Shown here: positions 35,701 to 46,700 of the stretch, one piece after another
Layout: each line of letters starts with the position of its first letter
Numbering within the stretch: the first letter of the stretch is position 1
Origin: Serilophus lunatus
Lineage: Eukaryota > Chordata > Aves > Passeriformes > Eurylaimidae
Direction: 5' to 3'
Assembly (NCBI GenBank): GCA_013399895.1
Contig: VXBA01001494.1
Coordinates: forward strand, 1,345,825 to 1,409,824
Length of the DNA stretch: 64,000 nt
The notes under the pieces: generated by a model
What the model was told of the DNA's origin: nothing
The model's input: only the letters and a program-made list of their open reading frames with translations
Database searches by the model: none
Position numbers and translations under genes: made by a program

Positions 35701-37010
35701 ATTTCAAATAGTTCTGCAAGGAATTAAACAAAGGAATATGGCTGAATGTTATCATAAATAGAAAATGTGATCTGTGGTTCCTGGAAGCCAGCAGCACCTG
35801 CCAGACAGCCTGGAGTGAAGGCAAAAATCTCAGCAACTTTCTTTTTAGGTCTTCTGTGTGTTAACTGTTCTGTCACCAGTGTCTTTGTGTGCATGTCTGG
35901 TCTTTTCATGTGCATACAAACTTCCCAGGCTTTTTCTGGAGCAGCAAGAGCATTCCATGCACTGTCTGCATCTTTGGCTCAGCAGGACGTCAGAGCCAAA
36001 GTTAGTGCTGTGTTATTCAGTGTATATATATACCTAAATAAGTACCTGCTGCTAGTTTTTTAGGTAAAATTCGATAGAGAGGAAGAAGGACTTTTACTTT
36101 TCTCCAAGATGATCCGTGAGGCACTTTTCATACTCTTCTCTGGGCCAGTCACACTGCTCAGGAGGTCCTTGTAAGTGTCATGGACCTCAGCTTTGTTGAG
36201 TAGGTCATAGAAGAGAGCACGAGAAATCACGTTTTCGGTTCGTTCTCCAGCCCCTGCCAAGAGCAACGACAACATGAGGGAAGGCCTGTCAAGCTAAACA
36301 TTGTGTGAGCAAATGGGGCAAAAACTCACCAAGTGAGAGTCCAGAAAGTGCAGTAGCCAGGCTGAAGGGAGACAGCAGCACGTTGGCGGTGGCTGTCCGG
36401 CTGGACTGCTGGCGGTACAGGTCGTAGCCAAAGTTGGAGACTGCAGCTGCCAGCTTGTTTATAGGGGTCTTGTAGAATGGATCTTCCTCTTCCTCACCAG
36501 CATTGGCTCCATCAGAGGTGGCAGAGTTCTACCAGGCACAGGGATTGCTTCAGTTAGACTTGCAGTTTGCAAGGGCAGGTGTAGGTGTGATAAACATGTC
36601 AAAGGCAAACAATCTACAGATACTGTCCTATGATTTGTAGAAATACTGGCCTAATCTTAGAGACGAGTGTAGGAGTAGTTACTTTAAGGTGTCGCAGTAA
36701 AGCCAAAGGCAGCTCTGAATTTGGAATCCGCTATTTCTGCCCCATGGTCATCCCCTGATGTAACTAGTGTGGTTTTATCTAGGTAAAGCAGGGGTTAGTC
36801 TCATTATGCTGCTAAATAAAATCCTAGTAACTTAGGAGGGTAGTGCTTAATCCTTGCATAAGATTCTCTAAAATTAAATTAACCTGCTCCAAGTATCTCT
36901 CCTTCACTCTTTGCATATTGTCTCCTACTCACCTGCTCAGTAGCTGAGTTTTGAGATCTACTCGGGACAGTCAAGAGGCCCAGGAAAAGGAGAACCACTG
37001 GAATCTGCAT
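32740..37010 (-). CDS. SERPINF1: Pigment epithelium-derived factor (PEDF), serpin F1
   Basis: This is a secreted, non-inhibitory serpin with anti-angiogenic and neurotrophic roles that binds collagen and glycosaminoglycans. Coding exons are 37010-36933, 36528-36330, 36253-36098, 35295-35092, 34314-34172, 33574-33364 and 32999-32740, giving 1251 nt and 416 aa (human 418). The ATG exon begins at an acceptor at 37018 and encodes a hydrophobic signal peptide (MQIPVVLLFLGLLTVPS). An acidic stretch GEEEEDPFYK precedes the serpin fold, as in mammals. The N-glycosylation site NMT (N283) matches human N285. The reactive-loop region (GERATPNPGENAARL) lacks the small-residue hinge of inhibitors, consistent with no protease inhibition. 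The C-terminus FIGKILDPRG is diagnostic of PEDF. All exons join in phase. The non-coding first exon lies upstream; see the candidate at 39436. Its tandem neighbour SERPINF2 reads in the same direction. Confidence 0.96.
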
Positions 37011-39435
37011 GCCTGAACCTACAGAGTAAGAAAATGGAAGAGGTAGTTTGAGTAGCCAAGAAAATACACCTCTACCACTACTATTCACTGTACCTGGCTA
37101 TGACAGGAACTGCAGTGACGTTGGTGCTTGTCCTTCTAATTGTGAAATACACACCTGATCTTAGCCAAGTTTTCTTCTGTAGTTGGAAGTATCCAGCCAG
37201 CCTGGACCCAGTAGCTTTAAATTTGGGCAAGCACACATTGTGGGTGTGCCTGAGCACAAAAGCAGATGTGTGTGGCCCAAACCACACTGATGCTGGCAGT
37301 TGCTGAGTGCCAAGGTCCAGAAAAGCACCAAGTCATTTCTCCTATGTTTTAGACTTCATTTTTGAAAGGTACCAAATCCATATTGTTGAATGGGACAGAA
37401 AACAACACTGACAGGTTACTGCTGTGCTGTACAAGTGACCCGCCTCAGTCAGTAGTTTGCCATGTCTCTTGTGTCTGCACGTACCTGGAAGGCTGCACAA
37501 CCTGTGTGCATCCTTTGCTTCTTATCTGCAATTTGATGAAGTAAAATAAAAGAGCTTTCTTAAAAGACAACAAGGAAAGGGGATGGAAGTAAATATCTAA
37601 TGCTGAGACAGATCTAAAGAAGAAGTGAAAGACAGACCTTGAATTATTCAACCTTTTTAACAGAGATGAGAGAAAAGGACCCAAAGCTGTGGAATCCACA
37701 TTTCATCTCTCCACTACTGGTATATGTGGCCCTGCCAAACAGACCTAGTCCAAAGGGCAGTGAGTAACCCAGGGTTGTGCTATGGGTAAACCAGACAGTG
37801 TCATGCCCCTGAGAATAGATGCCACTGAGGCTGTTCTGAAGCAATGTTTAGATAGATTCCCAGAAATTAAAGGGTGAGGGTTGTATTTAACTAAGCCCTG
37901 TCATCCAGGCATCTAGAGAAATCAGAGAAAGAACATGTGCTTCAGATTAACTTCAGCTGTAAAGAAAACATGCCTGCTGCTTGAAATACACGTGGCTACA
38001 ACAGCCCCAGTTCAGGCACAGTAAAAGGCACTTCACTGTTTCCTTTTCCTGCCTTTTCTTCTGGAGGCAGCTCTCCCATGGAGAAAAAGGCACCACAGTG
38101 GAGGTTTTAAGTTTTCATCTGTGTTCAGCCAGTGTAACATAGAAGTGGTACTCTCTTTTCCCTGTGCACTTGCATCCAGCGCTTGCTGCTATCCCAGCTG
38201 CTAAGTAGATGAGGTTTCTAGTGTAGAAGATGTGGATCAAGAGGATTTACTATGTGGAACAAACCAATGCTATTGGTGGTATGGTAGTGAATATAATGTT
38301 GGGATTGCTCCTATCACTGCCGAGTTTTACAATGAACAGGCACCATGCTGGAAGAGAAATGACAGAAGCCCTGTGTGAGTCTAAGTTAAACAGGCCTTAG
38401 TGAGAGCTCTGTGAGGATGCCTGCACCAAGCTGTACTCTTGCATGCTGAGAGGAAGAGATTTGGCCCAGTCTAGTTTAGAGATGAAGGCTTTCCATGGAG
38501 CATAACCTTTTCTCTGAAGAAAAAAATAACCTCAATGCAACCTCTGCTTCCAACTACACTGAGCTCCTGGGAGCATGAGAGCGGAGATTGGTTTTGCAGA
38601 TTGTATTGTTTTTGCCAATACTGTCACCAGCTTCATATTTCTCAAACTTTGCCAAAAAGCAATTTCCATTTTAGAAAGACAAAGCCTTTTGCGTTTGAAT
38701 TGGCCTGAACATCTGGATTCTATTTGTATTTCTCTTAGCACACAGCCAGAAATGCAGAGAAAAGAATTTGGTTGGAGAGAGGTGGGATGTTTCAGGCATG
38801 ATGTTAAAATCTGTGGCTGCCTTTAAGGAGAGGAGAAGGATCAACAGTGTGTGATGTTACAGTCAAGAAGGTACAGGAAGAAAACTTTGAGAAATGAGCT
38901 GAGAAGGAACTTTGTGTCTGGGAGTTGTCGGTTTGTGAAGGCCTGCAGGTGCAAAGGAAATATTTTACTTTCCATCTGTGATATGGTACAAGTCTCACAT
39001 CGTTTATAAACACTTCTGACTTTAAAGGTGCTGTGAAACATGACCCATGAGCTCAGACTGCTCGTTCTGCTCGTTCCACCCCACTGCACCAACTCCTGAA
39101 GCATCCTGCAATCACCAGCTCTGGAAGATTTGACTGTCACCAAACTTGTTACCATTGCAGAGAAAAAGCCTGTTCCCAGCTGCAAGGCAGATGCTTGAAA
39201 GACAGAAACCCACCCCAGTTCCCAAGCCCAGTTCAGCCCCAGAGGCAAAGCTGGTGCTGGTGGCCCCCAATCCTTGGTGAGGTCTCTGATGTGAGTCACA
39301 CCTTTTTACACCTGCACAAGAATCATTCTGCCCATTTCCCAGGTCCTCTGAAATCTCCCCAGCCTCAGTCCCTGCCCTGTGCTCCCCTCACTGGTGGCAG
39401 TGGGCACAGGTGAGTTGCCCTGAGCTGTCCCTTAC

Positions 39436-39650
39436 CTCGGGCTCCTCTCTGCCGCTGCTGTCAGGGGCTCCCAGCGGGTGTGAGTCGAGGACAGTGTGGG
39501 TTTGGTGCAGCCACATCTGCTTTTTGCTGCTTCCCCCAGCCCAGCCTTCAGCAGGCTTCAGGTTACAGCTTCCCAGGGCTCTCTTAAAGTGCTCTGCTCT
39601 CATTTTCCGCTGCTGCCACCCTTCTGCTGAATTGCTCTAATTTTTTAACC
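39436..39650 (-). other. SERPINF1: Candidate non-coding first exon of SERPINF1
   Basis: On the minus strand a GC-richer stretch ends in a strong donor, CCCGAG|GTAAGGG, with the last exonic base at 39436. It lies 2.4 kb upstream of the acceptor (37018) of the ATG exon. In human SERPINF1 exon 1 is non-coding and several kb upstream, so the position is plausible. The 5' limit is a guess, and other donors in this 6 kb cannot be excluded. Confidence 0.3.
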
Positions 39651-42402
39651 CTTTTTTCCAAAACAAATGTGCTCCCTGTGCTAAGGGCAGTGTAGCGGGT
39701 AAAGCACAGGTTAGAGAGGCCAACTCTCTTTGCCCTGATTGAGCAAGTCTTTTATCCCAGCAGTTTTGCCATATGTCACATCAGGGAATATCTTCTGCCT
39801 CAGAGGTATGGTTAATGCAGCAGTATTTAGTGGATTTATGGATTTGTGTCCAAGATTTAATATAAAGACTTACAAATGGAAGCAGGATTCTATTGTTGCT
39901 TGAGGCATTGAAGGGGAAGATGCTCAGAACTGCTGGTATCCAGTGATAATTACTAGTTAACAAGAAGTCATTAACAACTGGCTTAAAGTTTCTGGCCAGA
40001 AAGAAAGAGGCTAAAAAGCCAAGGACTCTTGTTAAAAAAAGATGAATTAAGAGAATCTTGTAGGATCTTACAGAATGATGAATGATCTGGAAAAGAAAAG
40101 GGGCAGAGGGGATTCATTATTATTTGTAATAGGAGACTCGAGGGAAGCACCCATCAGTGCACATTTAAATCAAGGCAGTGTGTTTTTTAATAAGTATTAA
40201 ATTGTAAAACTCATTATAACTACATATTGCAGAAGATTAAATATAAACAGATTTGAGTGTAAAAACCCCCCATATTAGTGGAAGACAGGTTTCCTGAAGG
40301 TGAACAATGGTCAGATATAACATCAATTTCAGTACCTTGGCTATACAACCAGAGAACAGTTGGTTTTCCTTGTCCCTAGTCATTCTTGCCTTTTTTCTCC
40401 CCACTTATTTGTTACTGGCTACTGGGAGAGCAGGATACTGGGCTAGCTACTGGACACGTAGCTAAGCTGTTGGAAATGCTGGAAGGAAATAGCAGGCAGT
40501 ACTGTCACTGCCACCCAGTCTTGCACTGGGACATCTCTCTGGGCTGCCAGGCTCGCTGCTAACTGGTAATGAGGAGTAGCTCATATGTGCTGCACTGAGC
40601 AAAGGGGAAAGGATGGGTTTAGAGATGCATTAGCTGCTGTTTTTGCAAGCTGGAAAAGCAAACCAGGTCATCTGCCCTGTGATTAGTCAGTGCTTCAAAG
40701 GTGACTCTTTCTAACAAGAAGGGCAACAGCTCTGCTTTCAGATGCTTCTCAGCTTGCTCTGTGAGAAATCATCTGTAGAGAGGTGTTTGTACTTGTTAGT
40801 CTTCCTTCCTCTGCCCAGGAATGGGGGTGTTGGCTGTGGAGATGTTTTCTGGTGATTTTTCATCTGTTTTTGAAATCTTATTTGTGGTATTAAAATACCC
40901 TTTGTGGAAGGGCCACTATAGAAGTTTTTATGTCTCATCTCTATCTTCAAATGAAAATCCATCTGTTTAAATACAGGTTTCATTTTAAACCATTTAAATC
41001 AGAGTGGTAGTTGCAGAGAATGTTATTATAAAACCAAGCCAGCTTTATTCCTGTAGGTGAAGGGTATCCCTGAAATGGTGCATTAAACTCATCTAACAAA
41101 ATCAGTTTTATTAAATCAATACAAACATTTTGCTGTTGTTCTGGTTTGGGTTCCATATGCTGTCTGAACAGTGCTCACCTCTGCTGTGGAAGTACTGATG
41201 ATATGAATTTGCTCTAGCAAGGAAAAAATACATCTAATATTAAAGGTATTGAGACATATTTGATATTCTGAGCCAGTGGTGCAGATGGATAGAGCAGACG
41301 CCCTGTGGTAGTCATGTCTTTTCAGAATACAGCTCAGTCAAAATGAAAGCTTTAGCAAAGCAAAGTGGAAATTCCTGAGCAGAGACATTAATATTACTTT
41401 GCATTTTACAAACTGCCTCTTCTGGAAAGCTGGTGGAGTGAAAAAGAGTCTTATGGTTGGTGTAACTGATAATTTGTTGAGCGAAGCACAGTCATGGAGG
41501 GCTGCTGTACTGTCAAATAAGATGAAATTAATAGTTTGACAAGAATAGCTTGGAGGAGGAGTGATGGCAGCAAGACAGAAAATAGGAAATAAGAACCAAG
41601 CTGTTCAGGAAACTGAGAACAAGGGAAAAAACTTTATAGAAGGGGGAGCTGGAGGGCAGAGGCGTGAAAAGGAAGGCTTGAGTTTCAAATTCTGCAGAGG
41701 TTGCAGTGCAACAGGGTGGCATTCAGTGAGGTTACAGTGGCCAAAACAAGACTTACCTAAGGCATGGAATGGTATTTCTGAATGTTAGGAATGAATCTGT
41801 ATAAATAAATAAGCTAAAATGTTGCCTGTGGGCTAGAGCTGTGCCCTCATAATAGGGCTGAATTCTTGTGGGTTTACTTGTTAAAATTGCATTGCCCTGT
41901 AATTACAGCCTCTTTTTGAAGGGTATGTGTCATTACACTGGTTAGAGGGGTAGGCATTATCTTCAGTCATTCTTCCCCTTTTAGACTGGGAGAAATATAT
42001 AATTGCAGGTTGAAGCCAGGACCTTTTATTCCCCAAAGTCGCCTGCATCCCCGAGATTCATGGTTAGTGAGTCAATCCTTCTTATGCCAGCAGATGGTGC
42101 AGACTATTCAAGGACGGAGGCTCCCAGAAGCATTCTGCTCCTTCCTTTGAGGGAAGACACACTTCCCGAGTCAGGAAAACACTGCCAGAAGGATGGCCCT
42201 TGGGCTCTGTAACTGCTGTTTCACATAAACAGTGCACCATCCTTTTTACCCAGAAGCTGAAGGGGTTTGGAAGCAGAATCTACTATGGACAGGAGTTGTT
42301 TTGTACAGAAATAGCTGCACCACGGCAGGCTATGGTGAGTGAGGCTCATATTTTTAAATGATAGGATGGTTTGGTTGGGTGGAGGGTTCCCAAGACTCTT
42401 TC

Positions 42403-42513
42403 ATAGCATCACAGAATGGTTTGGGTTGGAAGGAACCTTAAAAATCATCTCGTTCCAAACTCCTGCCATGGGCAGGGTCACTTTCCACTAGAAGCTGTCC
42501 CAGCCATCCACAG
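42403..42513 (-). mobile_element. CR1 LINE 3' fragment, intergenic
   Basis: The plus strand reads CACAGAATGGTTTGGGTTGG, then the CCAAACTCCTGCCATGGGCA block and CACTTTCCACTAGAAGCTGT: the reverse complement of a CR1 3' end. It is truncated after about 110 bp. Confidence 0.88.
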
Positions 42514-43042
42514 CATTATGCTCTGGATCCAGGAATATCCCAGTAAAGAACAAACTGCAGAAAACAGATGCCAGATCAGCACCTTTGGCCCTCTGAGTAA
42601 ATCCCAGCAATTGTCAGGTTTTACCCAAGAGAAAGGTTAAGGGCTGTCACATCTCTGCTTATCCCTGCATTGCTGCTCACAGGCAAAATACCTTCCTGAC
42701 CCTGTGCCACTGAGCTCATGCCCTAGTTCAGGGAATTCTGCCATCTCACAAAGCCAGCTCTGACCCAGAGAACATCCCCTGTGCATTTGACAGGTGAGAT
42801 GGCCAAAACTTGTTGGACTTAGTCCCTGGAGAGCCTTTACAGATTTGCCATTTCACCTCACAGGCCCTGTTGTCCTCTGTAATGAGGTGTAATAAGAAGC
42901 AAATCCTTTGCCAGAGCCTTTCCTTTCTTTCTTTGATGCCCAGACTTCTTTCCTCCCAAACTTTGCAATTACTCAGTTTCTCTGCCTTTTTTCTTTCTCA
43001 GTTGGGTCCATCAATGCAACACCTTCAGCAAAGATATTCTTC

Positions 43043-43055
43043 TTTATTCTTTATT
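43043..43055 (-). terminator. SERPINF2: Candidate SERPINF2 poly(A) signals
   Basis: Two minus-strand AATAAA hexamers (43050-43055 and 43043-43048) lie about 720 nt past the SERPINF2 stop codon. I found no canonical hexamer closer to the stop, but a variant signal could be used instead, so the 3' UTR length is uncertain. Confidence 0.4.
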
Positions 43056-43776
43056 ATTCTGCCAACATAAAAATTACTAAAAAACACTTTATAAAATATG
43101 TCTTGAAAATTCTAGCATTACCCAACCTCTAGAGTTTTCCATGGAAAGGACTGGAGATAAGAATCCAAAGTGGTTTCCCACTGCAGAGCCTCCTACATCA
43201 GATCCAAATAGCCAAGGAGTGGGAAAAGGGAATCTTATAAAAGAGCCTGTGCCTGGAACTGCCTGTGAGTCATCCTAGAGGAGACAACAGGTTACTAGTC
43301 CAGTTGCTCCCTAGGTCATTTTCTAGGTGGGCACAGATGGTTTTCAGAGGAACACTGAGGGAGACGTTCCCAGGAACTGCGGAAGGAAGAGCCATATTAA
43401 TATATCTCTGGCCTTTGTCCAAGCTGCCAGATGCTAATGATGATTCCAGGCTGTGGGGGACTCTAATAAGATCTTAATAAAGACTCTAATAACAGTCTGG
43501 GGACAAGAAAATCTCCCTTCCATGACTGAGAGCCCTGGAAGGGAAATCCAGGCAGAGCAAGTTTTTCAGGCTCAACAGAGGGGAACTTCAGCCTGGAGAA
43601 ACTTGTCAAGGCTGGAATGGGCTATCCCAGGACTGATCTATAGGGATCTGTAAAGGGAAACAGTAAGGAATTGCCTCCTGTGGCCTCAGAGGGAGGTCTC
43701 TGAAGACAGAAGGCTTCTCTTAGATGGTCCAGAGGGTCAGGTAGCAGTCTGAGAACACTTAGGCTCTGCTCCTTTC

Positions 43777-46700
43777 TTATTTGGGCATGTGACGCTTATC
43801 GGCATCTGTGGTTTCACGTGAGTACCGTGGCTCCTGGATCTGGGGAGCAGCACTGGGGTTGGGGTTCTGGACACTGCCTATAAAAAGCGGGATGCCTGTT
43901 TCATCCTCAAAGATAATGAAGACAAAGGGCCGATCGAGGCTGAGGACAGAGACTGAGCGGGACAGCATGACACTGGTTGCAGCAGATGCTTCTACCCCAT
44001 CTTCTTTAAGCTCCATGGTGGACTGATGCTGAACACTGGATACAAAGAGAGGCTCATCTGAGATCTTCTGGAGATTTGGGCTTGTGAAAAGCTCCTGGAG
44101 ACCTGGAGAGAAATGAGATGAAGTTACCCTTCCCCAGTTGGTGCAGCCAGCTCTGATTCTTCTCAAAGCTGTCTGAAGAAAGCAATTCCCTGATCTGTTG
44201 CTACATGTGTGTCCACCATGGAGGACTGGAGAAATGACAGGCAGACTGCAGTTGAGCCAGGTTCCCCAGTCGCTCTCTGTATGAACAGCTGAGAGTGAAA
44301 ACCAGAACAGTTTTCACAAACTGTGTCCATCTCTTCTAGAATAGTAGTATAAGGACTTAAAGTCCTCTCTAAAAAGCAGCAGCAAGTCTGAAGGCTCTTT
44401 CTTGCTAGGCTGGAAACACTTTTTCAGAGATTATTTTTTTAAGCAATCCTGCAAAACAAAGTGAACAGTGAAATTATTCTCAGCTGGAAAGGCAGCGCCT
44501 GGTGTTTTATTTCAGTTGCAGGTTTTGTGATCTGCATTTTCTCTGTTGGCAATTTCCATGTCTTGGACACTGTATTAAGTGGTGAAGTAAGAGATAAGGA
44601 TTGGTGCACAGGAGGAAGTTGATCTTGGCTACAAGCAGGGGAATAGAGAAACTGTGAACACTGCCTTCTCTGTAGTATCATCTTGGTAGGGCAAAACATT
44701 TGGTGCTAGGCAAGCAAAGAGTAAGGAGGAGAGGAAGAAGGGATGGGAGAGTTTGAAGTTCTGGAGCAAGCTGTGAGGCACAGCTTTAGAAACAAGTGTG
44801 GCAGTTTTTAGTGTCAGCGAACAGATGCCATAGAATGAACAGCTTGACTTGTGCTGTGCAAAGAGGCCTTACCCATTTGACTGAGAACCTGTTTGAGTTC
44901 CAGCTGGTAGTCCAATTTTATTTTGGGGATCATCACTGTGGTAGGCACCTCTCTGGGGAAAAGCCTGCATAGTTGTTTGTAAGGGAAGTTCTCCAGCACA
45001 AGAGAGGGATTCTGAGTATACTGGTTTGGTACAATGACCACAAAACTCACGTTGCTCTTAAAGGGAAACTTGGCCACCTGGAAATAAAACCAACCAGAAG
45101 AATTTATGGAAAAAGGAAGGAAAGTGATGCTTTTAATTTAGTCTTTTTCTAGCTGGTCCACAGAGTCAGTCTTGTTGACTGAAAACAGGTGAAAAGGAGG
45201 GATCTGATTTCTCTGGAAGAGAAAGTTTGTTGGAGTAACAGCTTTAGATTTTAGTATTAGCCACTGACTGGTAAAGATTGAGCACATGGCATTGTGGAAG
45301 CCCATGTGCACAACCATTTTTCCCACTCTGGCTGTATTCTGAAGAGCTCAAACAGTACACTGTCCAAGGGAATTCCTTTCTGTGATTCTTCATTTATCTT
45401 TAACTCAGAGCGTTAAAACTCTATTAAATTCCCACTTAATGGGAATATTTCTTTGTGTTTTTTCCTAGAAATTTAGAGTGAAGATTCAACATTCTTGCTA
45501 GAAGCAAGGACAGAGGATGATTATTAAATTTTTGTATGCTATGCCTGTTAAAAAAATTTGGTTTTTTTGAGAGAATACTTGCAAGTCAGTAAAATGTCAC
45601 AGCAAGAGGAAATTCCAGTCAAAACTTGCAATGTTCCTGAGAGATCCCTACCTGAATGTCCTGGGACTCCAGTGTAAACCAGCTCAGGGGGTACTGGTAG
45701 GCTTTCATCATCTCAACTGGGACCACAAACTTGTCATCAAGGTGGAATACATCTGGCCCAGTGAAGCTAGCATTAAACTTAGTCCTCCAAAACCCTGTCA
45801 AAGTAAAAGTTTTGAAATCAACTAAGTTAAATTTGGGTAAGAAAACCTGAAACTGCTGAGCTGAGTTCTCTAACGAGGCAGATAGTGACCAGGCAAGTAG
45901 AAATACAGCAAAGAGAAGGCTGGAAGAGCCTTAACAGCAGGAAACTCTTATCATCCACAGAGGAACTATGGAACAACAGAAAGAACAAGGATTAATCCTC
46001 ATGCCTCAGCGTGGGAGACTAGTGAAGGCTATGGAGATAAAAGAAACAATGTTTGTGCTTTGAAAAATGAGGAGTATTGCCTCTGGGCTACATAGGGTGA
46101 AACACTGCTCCAAGACCAAGGTAAAATATTTGTAGATTTTACACACTGGAAGTGTTTGGTCTGTGAATAACCCTCAGGGAATTAAAAAGGACATGCCTGA
46201 CCACTGTGCTGTAGTCAGAAAGAAATCCACAGAAGCTGCCTCTGAGTTCTGTGGTGGGTGTATAGTAAGTTGCATGTGACCTGGTTGATCACAGAACCAT
46301 TTAGATTAGGAAAGACCTTTCAGATCATCAAGTTAGGACTAGATGAGCAGGGATCTGCCACTGCCTGGGATCCTGAGCCAGGAGGCAAAGATACTGCAGG
46401 TCCACCTGCTGCATTCTGGCTCTGCTGTCAAGTAACATTTTTAGCGCATGTGAAGCAGTTGGGAATTATCACTGTAAAGAAATCTAAGCAAGAGGAACAG
46501 CAGATGTACAAGAACAAGCAGATTGACTAGCAGGAAGCAAGGAAAGGAGATGCTGTTCAGCTACAGGGCTTGCAGAATACTAGATTTCTAACTGTTTCTC
46601 TTGAAAAATAAGGAATGCCTGTGGATCTCACCATGAAAATGGATTGCATTGAGCAGGAGCATTACTGTGTTTGCAGGGAGGTGCTTTAGGAAGGTGGGTA

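Larger units (their letters stand above)
37019..43040. other. Intergenic region between SERPINF1 and SERPINF2
   Basis: About 6 kb without coding exons. It should contain the SERPINF1 promoter and non-coding exon 1 plus the end of the SERPINF2 transcript. I recognise one CR1 fragment (42403-42513) and a candidate SERPINF1 first exon near 39.5 kb. The rest shows nothing I can name. Confidence 0.6.
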
